A stretch of 64,000 nt of DNA. It comes from Didymella arachidicola (Eukaryota; Ascomycota; Dothideomycetes; Pleosporales; Didymellaceae). The first letter of the stretch is position 1, and the number at the start of each line of letters is the position of its first letter. Below the pieces are notes generated by a model. It was not told the DNA's origin. It saw nothing but the letters and a program-made list of their open reading frames with translations, and searched no databases. Shown here one piece after another: positions 25,101 to 35,608 of this stretch. A program made the translations under genes and the position numbers. The stretch covers positions 558,001-622,000 of the forward strand of contig CM049987.1 in the NCBI GenBank assembly GCA_016630955.3, written 5' to 3'.

Positions 25101-25121
25101 AGTCCGGGGCAGGCCAAGTAG
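19120..25121 (+). CDS. DIP2/Cps1-like protein with DMAP1-binding and two AMP-binding-like domains
   Basis: Four exons: 19120-19202, 19267-21816, 21863-23289 and 23338-25121 (introns 64, 46 and 48 nt), 1947 aa. Residues 1-45 (HPELAAKLQELDHELEEGD, then YEKRRTVLLSQYLG) form the DMAP1-binding domain that starts this family. Two large acyl-adenylate-type domains follow, from about residues 280 and 1040. Their ATP-loop motifs are degenerate: EFSRAPTGDLRGVVLSHR in the first and WTYWTPDQRRIAVQLGHS in the second, where active ligases carry a Gly/Ser/Thr-rich loop followed by Pro-Lys-Gly. The last 290 residues or so are Pro/Gln/Tyr-rich and disordered. Relatives include animal DIP2, linked to diacylglycerol homeostasis, yeast Cmr2, and Cochliobolus Cps1, first described through its effect on virulence. 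An active ligase role should not be assumed. Cytosolic or membrane-associated. Confidence 0.92.
24716..24798 (+). repeat. Five-residue Tyr-centred repeats in the DIP2-like tail
   Basis: Five to six tandem units of about 15 bp encode a pattern x-x-[ATP]-Y-[QHE], for example HDAYQ, RETYQ, PGPYQ, PETYH and PAAYE. The unit length keeps the reading frame. No known domain is recognised. Confidence 0.75.
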
Positions 25122-25440
25122 GGTTGTGGGCGCTGCAAGGGGTAACGGAGATGGGGGTGTTGATGGTGATTAATGATTGGTAGAATATATGGGTGGGGGG
25201 TTGAATGGAATTATTTCTGACTACCAAGGTCACCTGTGCGCGTGATGCTTCAGTCGATTGAGACAAGGTGACACTTTGATTTGGCACTTTTTGAAAACAG
25301 CATAGTCCGACTGACGCAGTCACTCAATTCATGTTGATTCTCTGTGTATCCAGAATACTGCTGCTGGCTACAATTTCTCAGACTTTGAGGATTGGTGAGG
25401 GATACACGGCGCCAGCACCGTCCTTTTGTCCTCGGGGCTT
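25122..25440. other. Intergenic between convergent genes
   Basis: About 320 bp of 3' flank between the DIP2-like gene and the convergent gene at 25441. Nothing recognised. Confidence 0.5.
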
Positions 25441-26832
25441 CTAATCCTCCTCAGACTCATCCTCGGCATCAGTATTAATATCTCCCTGCGCACCCACACC
25501 AAACCGTACCCTCTTTACATCCCGCCCTCCAACACCATTCGTGCTTCCAGACCTCTTCTTTCCCTTGCCAATACCTACATTTTCGCCGTCCTTGGCGCCG
25601 TTCTGCTTCGCCGCCAGCTGACGGTAACAAGGCAAACCGTGCTTCGCATGCTCGTGATACCTGCACCAAGCGCCCTCATACTTCTCCTCGATCTTGAGCG
25701 TAAGCTTCCTCCCCACCAACCGCAAGGCAGAGCACATGACATCGAACACTAGCTCCCTGGGCCACTGATCCGGACGACTACTCATCTCGCTCTCCGTCTT
25801 CCTCCCCGCAAGCGCCATGGCGTCGGCCCAGAGGAGTCGCGCCCCGCAATTCGGACGCGTGCGCGCGTACAAATCGCAGATGTGTTCGGGGACGATCCTG
25901 GCGGCGTCTTCGGGAGCCATGTCTGGGTCCTCGATGTCGAGGCCTAGATCCTGTGTCTCCTTTTTGAAGCCCAGTTTCCCCATCTGGAACCTGCGCTCGA
26001 GCGCGGCGTTTCTGCGCCACATGTGAGACCGCTTGTCGCTGCTCTTTTGGCTGCGTAGGTTGGCGTCTTGCAGGGCCCGGATCCACGTGTCTGCGACTAG
26101 GTCGCAGATGTGCCACAGGCTGTTCTCGTAGCACTGGATGTAGAGTGCGGTCAGGAAGGCGGCGGTGTACGGCTTAGGTATGCCGGCGACTTCGTCGAGC
26201 CACATGTTTGGCAGGTCGACTTGGGTCTCGGACGAGGAGCGCAGGGTGTTGAGGATGGTGTAGACGTCTTCGGGTACTAGGTGGGAGCGCGGCATAGAGT
26301 CGTGGCCTTGGGCTATTGGTGAGTCGATGCGGTCTGCCGCACGGAGAGTGAAGATGTGAGCTGGTGCGTGTTAGCCCTACTAAAGACCTCCAGGGTGGAC
26401 TTTGTACTTACGAGGTGAGCTGTTCATGCTAATATCTTCTTCGTCGTCATCCACCTTGGCAGTCGTGACAGATGAAGTGAGAAGGTCGTCCATCTCGCTC
26501 CCATATACCACATCGCGTTGCTGGGGCGGCTTCCTCCGCCGTGCGCCACGCCTCGTACCCAGAGAGTCTTTGTCGGCGCTGGTATCGTAGATATCGCCTT
26601 GGACCTTCGCGTCATCTGAGGGCGGCGCACTGAGAGGGAACTGATACAAGTCCGCATCTCGTTCGTCTGGCTGCCCAGTCTGCCCGCGCTTGAAAGTGAG
26701 CTTGATTCGTGTCGGTCCTGGCATGGAGGCAATCGATGGGGCAATCGATGGCGCTCCTTGTGATTTTGATGGCTGTCCACGCTTTGCGCCCGGCCGCTTG
26801 GGTGCAACAATCTTCTGCGTATTCGGCGCCAT
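25441..26832 (-). CDS. Unrecognised protein, probably nuclear
   Basis: Two exons, 26832-26412 and 26360-25441, with a 51-nt intron (donor GTAAGT, acceptor CACCAG); 446 aa. I do not recognise the family. The N-terminal 140 residues are disordered and basic (APKRPGAKRGQPSK) with an acidic patch before the junction. After it comes a helical, apparently folded region of about 250 residues, with EDVYTILNTLR, a CYENSLWHICDLVADTWIRAL helix, CDLYARTRPNCGARLLWADAMAL, and a Cys/His-containing GAWCRYHEHAKHGLPCYRQ. The C-terminus has a bipartite-like basic stretch and a very acidic end. The mix of basic signal, acidic tail and disordered N-terminus is typical of chromatin or transcription subunits; that is only a guess. 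Both halves are open over long stretches and join in phase, so a real gene is likely. Confidence 0.78.
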
Positions 26833-27507
26833 GGGTGTGGTAACGATGGAACTCGTTTCTGGTGTTCTCTGAAAGTGTTTGCCGCGAGAAGGTTGAGGTT
26901 TGAAGGCGCGACGGTGGTAAGTAGATGGAATTAGGCGAGGTTGGAGGACTTCTTAAATACGTGGCTGGTCTTCGTCTGCAGTGGAGGTGAAGGCCACGAT
27001 GAGGTAGCACTTGGTCGGCCACAAAAGGACAATAGAATAATCGAACAGAAACTCGTAGTGCTAGACTGATGCGGCAGAGACAATCAAATTTATACCCTGA
27101 GAAGATGTAAACCGTGAGGATAGAATGGTTCCGTTAAGCTGTTGAACCAAGGTTGAAATCCGCGTTGAGAACATCCGAGTCAGATCAAAACCCTGAATCT
27201 GGAGGCAGGCGGCCTTCTTGCCAGTCTTTCAAAGTAATCGCGATCTAAGGAGGTTCCTTCCACACAGCGTGCCGTCACTCTTTCCATCGAAGTCCGCGCT
27301 TCATGTGCTGATTTGGCCTGCGCTCTGACCTAAAAAGACATGGAAAACTCTTGGCTTCGGTGGGCTCATAGTGCAAGCCTCTTGATTATTGAGAATGGCA
27401 GCGTTATCCGGCTTGTACCTTCTCGTCCTCTGACAAGATGCTTGTTCGACCGGAGGACCTGTTTCGTTTTCTGGTTGTCTTTGTTTATTGCTAGGCATGA
27501 ATGCCTC
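26833..27507. other. Intergenic, nothing recognised
   Basis: Promoter side of the 26832 gene and 3' flank of the P450 relic. No frame with family resemblance. Confidence 0.45.
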
Positions 27508-29195
27508 TTACTTGGGGTGCTTGACAATCTTTGGACGAGATGGCGCCTGCGCAGAGTCTGCTACCTCTTTCTCCACCACAGCAACTGCGTCCACGTCCTC
27601 AGATGTCTCCGTGGCCACGCCTTTCTTATTCTCTACTGTAGCAACTTCATCTACTTTATTGAATGCCTCTGCTGCCACCCCTATCTTATTCTCTGCCGCA
27701 GCTACGAAAACGTAATCCTCATCTTTAACCTTATCTTCATCTTCATCTTCATCTGCATCTTCGTCTTTAACTTTGTCCTTGTCTCTGTCTTCGTCTTCAT
27801 CTTCAGACTCTGCCATGTCTGGGTCTGAGTTCTGTATTGCAACGAGCAACGCTATCCCTTCGTTCATCTCTGGCTCTCTTGGGACGTAGCGTCCAGCGAT
27901 TGCTACGCCTTCTGGCGGGGTAAGGCGTTGCAGGCTACCAGGGACCGGGGGATACAACATCATAGTCTCGTTGATGATACCCAACAAACACGGCTTGCCC
28001 CTCAAAAACCGATCGTCGATAACATCTTTGACAATTAGGAGGGTGCCTGTTTCTCTGTAAAGGATCCCTTGGTACTCAGAGTGCCGGAAGAGTAGGTAGC
28101 AAACATTAGATACAGTGATAGCGTTGGTGTTGGCACCTGCTATGATCGCCAGCTGTGCTTCATGAACGCTATTGGCCTCGAAACTGTTAGATTGCGATAG
28201 GTATGTGTACAGGTCCGGCAAAATACCTTGCATCTTCTGAAGTCAGTCAGACTATTCGAACGGAAGACTGACAGACCTGTAAGCTTTTTTCTGCAACGCA
28301 GCCTTATACCACTTTCGTTCCCGAGCATACTTTTCACGTACCTCCTTTCGGCGCGAGATAGCCTTGGCATACCATTGAAACATATACAGAAGGCGCGATG
28401 CGACAGTTGATATGCTTCGAAGCAGATGGAATACCCACACGTTTAACAGGACAAAACCAGTGCTCTGTTGGTACTGCAAGGACTCTCTGATGATTGGATC
28501 ACGCACACCGGACGTCAACGCGTTGAAAGATTCGCCCAAGGTCAAGTCAGAGATCGCATCGAAGAGGAGATCCATGAGGTGTTTGCTGACGTTGATGGTT
28601 TCGTCTGATGAGACGTGCTTCGAAAGAACGTTATCGAAAACTCCATAGTGCTTTACCATCCGTGGCGAGTACTCGTGTAGCGCTGATAATAAGAGTTAGC
28701 CCTTGCCTATGGTAGCTGCTTTTCCAGGGAGCTGAAGTGCTTGCCTTTCGTCTGGAATGCTTTGTCCCAGTACCGACGCTGGCGCTTTTGCTCTGTTGGA
28801 TCACGAGTAAAATGTAAACTGTGTGCAGGATGAATTTGATCATAAAACCCTCCCTTCAAAAGTTTGCTCCTGGGGCCATGGATGTCGTTGATGGCATCGG
28901 AGTGACAAATCGAGAGCTCTCTCGGTCCTATGGAATCTCAGACGTTAGTTCACAATTGAGATTTAGGAACCTTACTTATCCTTACGTAGTCCTCATACTC
29001 GTTGTGAATACTTTGTAATTTGATGCAGAGCTTGAGATCCGGCCATTGCTTTGCAAAAGCCCAGAATGAAGAGACGCGCGCAGCAAGTGGCCCAGGGAAA
29101 GACCTCAGAGGATGAAACAGAAGTCTGTACGCCAAAATTGATGTGAGGGGCCACTGGTGAACGAGTAGCTGTTTCTGAAGGTGTCTAAGAAACAC
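27508..29195 (-). pseudogene. Cytochrome P450 relic lacking the heme-binding region
   Basis: Exons 29195-28976, 28927-28745, 28682-28277 and 28236-27508. The N-terminal part is clearly a fungal P450: YRLLFHPLRSFPGPLAARVS, PRELSICHSDAI, YWDKAF, SPRMVKHYG. Defects: (1) the frame entering the fourth exon is off by one base, and one extra T in the T6 run at 28285-28290 (plus strand) would repair it; (2) the I-helix reads AGANTNA where the family has an acidic residue before Thr; (3) ExxR reads ETMM, losing the arginine; (4) just after AIAGRYVP homology stops, so the meander and the Cys-ligand loop F-x-x-G-x-R-x-C-x-G are absent, replaced by an acidic and ENK-repeat tail. The intron at 28744-28683 is GC-AG. 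It cannot bind heme by the normal route. Best read as a decayed gene; a domesticated non-enzymatic protein is less likely. Confidence 0.85.
27540..27815 (-). repeat. Acidic microsatellite and 20-residue repeats in the P450-relic tail
   Basis: A TCTTCA/TCTTCG-type microsatellite (about 27720-27812, plus strand) encodes a Glu/Asp/Lys run on the minus strand. Next to it, about 27540-27719, are three degenerate 60-bp units coding for blocks built around V-A-x-x-E-N-K-x-G-V-A, ending in a shorter copy. Unit lengths keep the frame. Confidence 0.75.
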
Positions 29196-30350
29196 TTCGC
29201 GAGATTGCAGTCACTAATGAGGGCAAAGGCTGCAAAGAGTAGCACAGAGTAGGATGCGGACAAGTTGAACTCTCGGTGAATGTCAGTCCCATTCACCTCT
29301 CGAGAAGAGCAGCTGATGAGAGCGGATACCGCTCGAAAAGGCGAAGGTATATGTAAAGGTTGCCATCTTGTGTGCAAACGCTAACAAGAGTCTTCGTTGA
29401 TAGTTGCAGCACCTGCGTCAGAGATGCAGCTCTGGCTATATAAGCTCCTTATGCTATCGCACAGGAGTATATCTGCCATCTGCTCCAGGCAATGAGATCA
29501 GGCATCGCTTTTCGAACTCTTCGCACTCAAGTTTCGCATTTCGCGCTCGTTTAGGCTAAGTGTCCTTTTTACGTGACGTGCCAAGGCAGGTGAAGAGACG
29601 GACCATTACTGGCTACCACTCGCGTCAGCGATGCGACAATTCGGCGGAACATACAACTAAGAATGCGGTTAATGATGAGGGTCGACACAACACTGGCTGA
29701 AGTGTGAGGTCGAAAGAGAACGGAGCGATACGCGACTGCGTCAAGCTAGCCTTGGAAGGCAGGTGGGACTAGGTCTATCACGTGCGCATTGCAACTCCAT
29801 GGACATCTTCTGTGAGACTGCAGTCTACGGACTTTGAGCATTGCATGGACAACCCACAATATCTGGTGATGCCTTGCCATGCTCTATAAAAGCCGTCCCA
29901 TCCTCTTGCGCAACAGCCCCACGGCCTGCCCTGATTGGTGCCTTCACGCTGTGTTAGCCAATATACCCAGGCAATCTTTACGCACTTCAGCAACCCGGCC
30001 CTGATTGCGAAAGACTGCCAGGGCAATAGACATGAGCCGTCCCTCTGAAACACTTCCACTGAGCTGGAAGGAAATGCCGCCTTCTTTGCCCGACACATAA
30101 GTGCACACTTGATCTTCGCTTACAAATCTGAGTACAAGGCGGGTCGATCATTGTCAGTTCTGTCTTGATACTGCAGACAGTTTGCAGTGCAATGGCGCGG
30201 ACGAATAGCGGTTGTAACTTGTTGCGTCATGCCAGGTCCCCGCACGACCCCTCAAACGATACGTACATAAAGTACCATAGGTGCATAATCGCTCAGCCTA
30301 CACCCGACACCTGCACCTGTGATACTCGCCTATCAATCGACGAAGTGGCC
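29196..30350. other. Intergenic; TATA-like sites upstream of the oxidoreductase
   Basis: About 1.15 kb between the divergent P450 relic and the oxidoreductase gene. TATAAAA occurs at 29885-29891 and CTATATAAG near 29436; a CCAAT lies near 29954. Their use is unproven, since the first is about 460 bp from the start codon. Confidence 0.4.
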
Positions 30351-31541
30351 ATGGCAGAGCAAAAGCGTATTGGACTCATTGGCCTCTCAGCCAAAGGGTG
30401 TGTGACTTTCCAATGCAAACCTTGGAATGCAGCGTATGCTGATTATACTGCCAGCTCATGGGCGTCCCGATCTCACCTACCGTACCTACAGCAGACACCG
30501 CACTACAAGATTGTAGCCCTTCAAAACAGCTCCAAGGCATCTGCCGAAGCTGCCGCTAAGGAGTACTCGCTGCATGACGTTGCAACCTATGGAGACCCTG
30601 CTGCAATCGCATCCGACTCCAATGTCGATATCGTAGCTGTCAGCGTCAATGTTCCGGAGCACTTTGACCTCACTAGGCCTGCCCTGGAGGCTGGCAAGGA
30701 TGTGTTCGTCGAGTGGCCACTTGCGCGCAATTTGTCTGAAGCTGAGGAGCTTACCCAACTGGCGAGAACAAAGGGTGTCAAAACCATGATTGGTCTTCAG
30801 GCACGCCAGAATCCTTCGATTCTAAAGGCCAAAGAAATTGTAGAGTCCGGAAAGCTTGGAAAGATCTTGACCACCACAATGTTTGGCCATGGTATGATCT
30901 TTGGTCCTTCTATTCATGAGGGCTTCTTATACGGTCTGCCTGTCGAAGCTGGTGCAAATCTGCTCACCATTCCCTTCGGGCACGCTGTGGATGCCTTGTG
31001 CTTCGTCCTCGGCGAGATCAAAGATATTTCAGCTACTCTGGTAAACCTCTTACCTGAACTTGACTTGCTGGGCAAGGAAGGCCAGAAGGTGAGCAAGACT
31101 GCACACGATCAGGTCAGCATAACCGGACAACTCGTGAACGGCGGAGGTATTGTCAACGTCACATATACGGGCGGGCTGTCGCGCAGTAACCGTGATTTTG
31201 TTTGGGAAATTGTCGGCACAAAAGGCACATTGATCCTGGCAGGGCCCAAGATGGGAGGACACGTGCAGATGTACCAGCCGACAGTCAAATTCGCGGGATT
31301 GAACCCATCAGCAGCACTGTATGGTGCAACAACAGACGCAAAACAAGAACTAGAGACCATCGAAGTCGAAAAGGCAGCAGACATGTCGTTTAACGTGGGT
31401 AGAGCGTGGGATGCCTGGGCCGGAGTCGGGCTAGAAAAGGGCCACAGCGTCACGACGTTTGAGGATGCGCTGTTGAGACACAAGATGATCGATGCCATCT
31501 ACCGAAGCGCTGAGACTGGCAGGAAGGAGAATTATGTATGA
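30351..31541 (+). CDS. Gfo/Idh/MocA-family oxidoreductase (Gal80-like)
   Basis: Two exons, 30351-30397 and 30455-31541; 377 aa. The 57-nt intron (GTGTGT...CTGCCAG) is a multiple of three with no stop, so the frame also runs through it; removal restores the nucleotide-binding motif GLIGLSAKG followed by SWASRSHLPYL. The N-terminal Rossmann domain (residues 6-130) carries VDIVAVSVNVPEHFDLTRPALEAGKDVFVEWPLA, where this family has the conserved E-K-P loop; here it is EWP, without the lysine. The C-terminal domain is the alpha/beta GFO fold. Members oxidise or reduce sugars with NAD(P); Gal80 is a non-catalytic sensor with the same fold. Loss of the loop lysine leans toward the Gal80-like branch. 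Two transporters and a dehydrogenase follow within 7 kb. Confidence 0.88.
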   Translation: MAEQKRIGLIGLSAKGCVTFQCKPWNAAYADYTASSWASRSHLPYLQQTPHYKIVALQNSSKASAEAAAKEYSLHDVATYGDPAAIASDSNVDIVAVSVNVPEHFDLTRPALEAGKDVFVEWPLARNLSEAEELTQLARTKGVKTMIGLQARQNPSILKAKEIVESGKLGKILTTTMFGHGMIFGPSIHEGFLYGLPVEAGANLLTIPFGHAVDALCFVLGEIKDISATLVNLLPELDLLGKEGQKVSKTAHDQVSITGQLVNGGGIVNVTYTGGLSRSNRDFVWEIVGTKGTLILAGPKMGGHVQMYQPTVKFAGLNPSAALYGATTDAKQELETIEVEKAADMSFNVGRAWDAWAGVGLEKGHSVTTFEDALLRHKMIDAIYRSAETGRKENYV

Positions 31542-32026
31542 TATGTGGAAACGGGGTCCCATGTTATAGGTTCATGAATAGCTCTTGAGGCTCTGCGCAA
31601 TTGCATTACGCCAAGCTACTTCCGACGCTAGCATTTTTTGTTACGTTATGAACAACACTTCCGCTGCCGCAAAGGAACTTTTAGTCAACCGCTTGATGCT
31701 CGGCTTAGCTACTGTGATGTCACGATTGCTGCAGTCAATGTCTTGTGAGGACTCCTTCGGGAACTCAGAATTCTGCGAGTTGTTGGCAGTTGGGAAGCAA
31801 TGTCGTCATATCCATGGATGCTCGAGAAGTTTGCGCTCCACGCGATCAACTCCACACTGTAATTTTCGGAGCTGAAAGGCTTGACGAAGCTTGAAGAGCA
31901 AAGCTTCAACGGTAGACCTTCCCGGTCCCACTTCCTCCAAGCCACCGACTCTTGGGGTGTCCAGTCACCTCCGCGGATCTTAATTCTCCACAGGGTCTCC
32001 GTAGACTCCCTTGAGTTGCGTTTAAC
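31542..32026. other. Intergenic, nothing recognised
   Basis: 485 bp between two co-directional genes; presumably terminator and promoter. No site recognised. Confidence 0.45.
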
Positions 32027-33694
32027 ATGTCTCATCCTGACCTCTACGCGAAATCGAATATGTCAAATCAGGACCCCGAGCAGGCTGCTTCTGTTGTGCA
32101 GTCCTCAAGGTCTACAACGCCACGGTCGTATAAGGAAGAGTCGGAAGTTGGAGCACAAAACCACTACAGCAGTGAGCCCCAGTCGAATGCAGAGAAGCTT
32201 GCTCCAGCAGCGACGAACAAGACCGTTGGATTTGTACCTAATGATCCGGACAACCCCTTCAATTGGCCCATTGCGAAGAAGTACCGGGCATGTATCCTTG
32301 CATGTGCTATGACTTTCATAGTTCAGATCAACGGCACGATGATGACCAGTGCCGCTGAGCAAATCAACGAAAGCTTCCATGTGAGCGACGAAACATTTCC
32401 ACACTCTTACTGGCCTGTATTAAGCTGGAATCTGGGTGGCGCAGCTGCCCCCCTTTGTGGCCTGCCCCTGATGGAGAACTTTGGTGTACGATACACGTAT
32501 CTTGGCATCTATGCGGTGCTCATCATTTTCATTATACCACAAGCCGTCGCAGAGAACTTCGCTACTCTGATCGTTGTTCGCATCATCACTGGATCATGCA
32601 CAGCGACACTGGCGAACATCACTTCCGGCATCGTCAGCGACATCTGGTATGCAGGCCTGACGAAGAGTTTCTTCACGTCCATGTATATTTTTGCACTCCT
32701 CTCCGGGTTGAGCATGGGTCCCGTCTTCGGTTCTCTTGTTGTGCAATACACTACATGGCGATGGTACGTCGAGGTCCAACACCTCCCCCAAAATCCTTTA
32801 TTGACAATAACCAGGATCTTCATCGGCCAGATCATTTTGTACTCGGCACTTCTTCCTATCCTGTTTTTCGCCCTGCCAGAAGTCCGTCCAGACGTAATCT
32901 TGCACCAACGCGCGTCCAAAATCCGACGCGAGACCGGTCTGAACGTGTACACCGCCCAAGAAAAAGCCAAGACGAGCATTTCCGACATCCTCACCGAAAC
33001 TCTCATTCGGCCCACGCGTCTGCTGTTTACAGAAGGTGTTCTCATCAGTTTGGGCTCGTGGTCGGCCTTCGTAATCGGCATCGCATTCATGTTCACACAA
33101 AGCATCATGCAAGTCTATTCTGGGCTCTACGGATGGACATTTTTCGGCACGGGGATGGTCCAAAGCGCGATCGTAGTAGGCGAGCTGGTAGGCGTAATCG
33201 CACAGTTTGCGCAGGACCGTGTGTATTTTGCGTCTGCGAAGAACAACACTGAGGACCCTGGCCACCCGCTTCCGGAAGCAAGGCTATATTTCAGCATTCC
33301 GGCGTCGTTCGTCGGGTTGACAGGCGGATTGTTTTTCTTTGCTTGGACCAGCTTCGAGAGTTTGCCGTGGATTGTGCCATCGATCGCATTGGGGTTTGTT
33401 GGATTTGGTATGTTTCTTTGCACGACCGCGTTGACGACGTACATCGTTGATGCGTACGCGAAGTATGCTGCGAGTGCTGTCGCGGGCGTAGCGTTCCTCG
33501 AAAATTTTATGGCTGCCTTTTTGCCTCTTGCGACACAGAGCATGTATCGAACACTGGGATTTAACTGGGCAAGCAGCCTATTGGGGTTCATCGCGCTCAT
33601 TCTTAGCTGTGTACCTGTTGTCCTGATCAGATACGGAGAGAAGCTCAGAGAAAGGAGTCCGTTCATGGAGGTCGCTGGTCACAATGAGGAATAG
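32027..33694 (+). CDS. MFS transporter, DHA1-type
   Basis: Two exons, 32027-32763 and 32815-33694; the 51-nt intron (GTACGT...AACCAG) is in frame and free of stops, but removing it restores the WRWIFIGQ loop of the family. 538 aa with about 80 hydrophilic N-terminal residues ending in DPDNPFNWP, the start of fungal DHA1 drug:H+ antiporter-type proteins. Twelve membrane segments are predicted; RIITGSCTATLANITSGIVSDIW covers the motif before segment 5, and the central loop holds the usual amphipathic RRETGLNVY. Such proteins export drugs or metabolites at the plasma membrane, or import small polar compounds. The substrate is unknown. Placed between an oxidoreductase and a sugar porter, it may serve the same pathway. 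Confidence 0.9.
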   Translation: MSHPDLYAKSNMSNQDPEQAASVVQSSRSTTPRSYKEESEVGAQNHYSSEPQSNAEKLAPAATNKTVGFVPNDPDNPFNWPIAKKYRACILACAMTFIVQINGTMMTSAAEQINESFHVSDETFPHSYWPVLSWNLGGAAAPLCGLPLMENFGVRYTYLGIYAVLIIFIIPQAVAENFATLIVVRIITGSCTATLANITSGIVSDIWYAGLTKSFFTSMYIFALLSGLSMGPVFGSLVVQYTTWRWYVEVQHLPQNPLLTITRIFIGQIILYSALLPILFFALPEVRPDVILHQRASKIRRETGLNVYTAQEKAKTSISDILTETLIRPTRLLFTEGVLISLGSWSAFVIGIAFMFTQSIMQVYSGLYGWTFFGTGMVQSAIVVGELVGVIAQFAQDRVYFASAKNNTEDPGHPLPEARLYFSIPASFVGLTGGLFFFAWTSFESLPWIVPSIALGFVGFGMFLCTTALTTYIVDAYAKYAASAVAGVAFLENFMAAFLPLATQSMYRTLGFNWASSLLGFIALILSCVPVVLIRYGEKLRERSPFMEVAGHNEE

Positions 33695-33824
33695 TCATAA
33701 GAATGAAGTATGTGTTATCAGAATTCTTCGATTGCTCGAGAGTTGTATTCATAAGAGATGGGGCTTCGCCCTTGCATCTCAGAGTTCGTGACTATAGACT
33801 ATATGGTATCTCAATTCAAGGCGT

Positions 33825-35608
33825 TTAAACCTTGCGCTCAGCAGTGTGCTCCTGACCCTGCACCTTAGAGTCGGAGTTCTCCATCTCAATGGTCGCAGCC
33901 TTCTCGCCAGACTGGTCAAGAACTTCAGACAGACCACCGGATCCGGCGGTAAGAGCCGCACCCTTGCGACCAATGAGGTACCAGGGCAGGTTGAACATCT
34001 CGTCAAGAGCCTCGAGGCTGCGTCCACTGGTCTCAGGCAGGAAGAAGAAGACCCAGATCAGACCAATAGCAGTGACAACGCTGAAGAACATCATAGTGCC
34101 GCCGGTCGTCATGGACAAGAACATTAGAGGCACGGCCTTGGAATTACCGTACTGGTTGACGAAGTGGAAGGTCATGGCGAAAGAACCACCGAGGGCGCGG
34201 AGGCGGAGCGGATAGATCTCGGAATTGATCAAGTACTGGATGGAGTTCCAACCCAGAGCCCAACCGAAACCACTGAAGTAGATCATGACGATAGCGCCCA
34301 TTGCAGCGTGCTTCTGGCTTGACGTCTGGGGTACCTTCGTGTCCGCGATGCGGTTGTCGATGAGCAGGAAGATGGCCATGTAGAGCATGGAGAAGAACTG
34401 GATGGTGATACCAGTTGACAGGGAGCGTTTGCGGCCGATGAAGTCAATGAGGAACAACGCACAGAGTATACTGGAGACAAATTTAACGACACCTAGAAAA
34501 GTTAGATAAGTTGATGAGTTTTCGTCTGATGTGAGACCAACCGAAAATTGCCGTAGCAAAAAGCTTCTCATTCTGACCAGTTGTACCCATCATCGCAAAA
34601 TATTTAGGTGCGTATACGGTGATACTGTTAGCACCGCTCCATTGACCAAGTACCTGGGACATAACGGAGAGCTGGAGGCGGTACAGATTGGCCTTGCTGG
34701 AGAACATCTCCCTGACGGGACCCAACCAGGTTGTGCCCATTGTAGCCTCGCGTTCACGGTTGAGCTGGTCGTTGATGTCGATGACCTCGGTCTGAACGTA
34801 CGGGTGATCTTCAGGCAGATTGCGCAGTTGCGCAAGATTCTTGAGAGCCTCCTCGTGACGACCGACCTTGATGAGCCAACGAGGGCTCTCTTTGGCTCCA
34901 AACGATAGGAGGAAGATGATGCCTGCAAACATCAAGTGCATGCTGTTGGGAACGAGCCATTGAGCATCAGTCTTGCTCGAGATGTGGATCGACGAGCCCC
35001 AAGACGCGAAGTATGACAACATGATACCAAGGTAAACTGAGCCGGAGAATGCGCCCACGCAGAGACCACGGATAGCACGAGGAGCAGTCTCAGCCAGGTA
35101 GGTAGGTGCAACGACCGTGGTCTGACCGATGCCGATACCAGCGATGAAGCGTCCAGCGTAGATCATGCCGATGCTTCCAGTTGCGCTGCTGGCAAGGAAG
35201 ATAGCGATACCGATGACCCAGATGAGGCAGAGCTGACGAGTAGCCCAAAGGCGACCAATGCGATCGGTGACAACGAAGGCGACCAGGGCACCAAGAATGG
35301 AACCCATCTGCACCATCGAGGTGATGTTGGACAGCAGTTCAGCGATCTCGTGCTCTGACTTGCTTTGATCTTCAAGACCAAACTTCTTCTTGAAAGGCTC
35401 AAGCTCAGCAGTGGTACCGATGAGACCTTCATCGATACCACGGGCAGCGCCCATCAGACCGAAAACTACAGAATTATTAGTCGCGGCAACTTGCGATATC
35501 AATACAACATGTCTTACCGAACACGCCATACCAGAGGCGCCAGTTCAGAGACTCCTTGGGAGTTTCCTTCAGGTTCTCCTTCCAGGGGTTTTGTAGCTTG
35601 AAAGGCAT
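33825..35608 (-). CDS. MFS sugar porter (hexose-transporter-like)
   Basis: Three exons: 35608-35518, 35465-34542 and 34492-33825 (introns 52 and 49 nt), 560 aa. The N-terminus MPFKLQNPWKENLKETPKESLNWRLW is hydrophilic; joining exon 1 restores YGVFVFGLMGAARGIDEG in the first membrane segment. Sugar-porter signatures are clear: DRIGRLWATR in loop 2-3, GRFIAGIGIGQ, the PTYLAETAPRAIRG motif, PRWLIKVGRHEEAL at the central loop, FIGRKRSL in loop 8-9, and PETSGRSLEALDEMF after segment 12. Twelve segments, plasma membrane. The sugar cannot be told. It is convergent with the DHA1 gene (130 bp between stop codons) and points toward the damaged dehydrogenase. Confidence 0.93.

Noticed and set aside
27720..27812. 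Short regular repeats considered as a CRISPR-like array
   Set aside because: Hexanucleotide microsatellite without spacers, inside an open frame of a eukaryotic gene.
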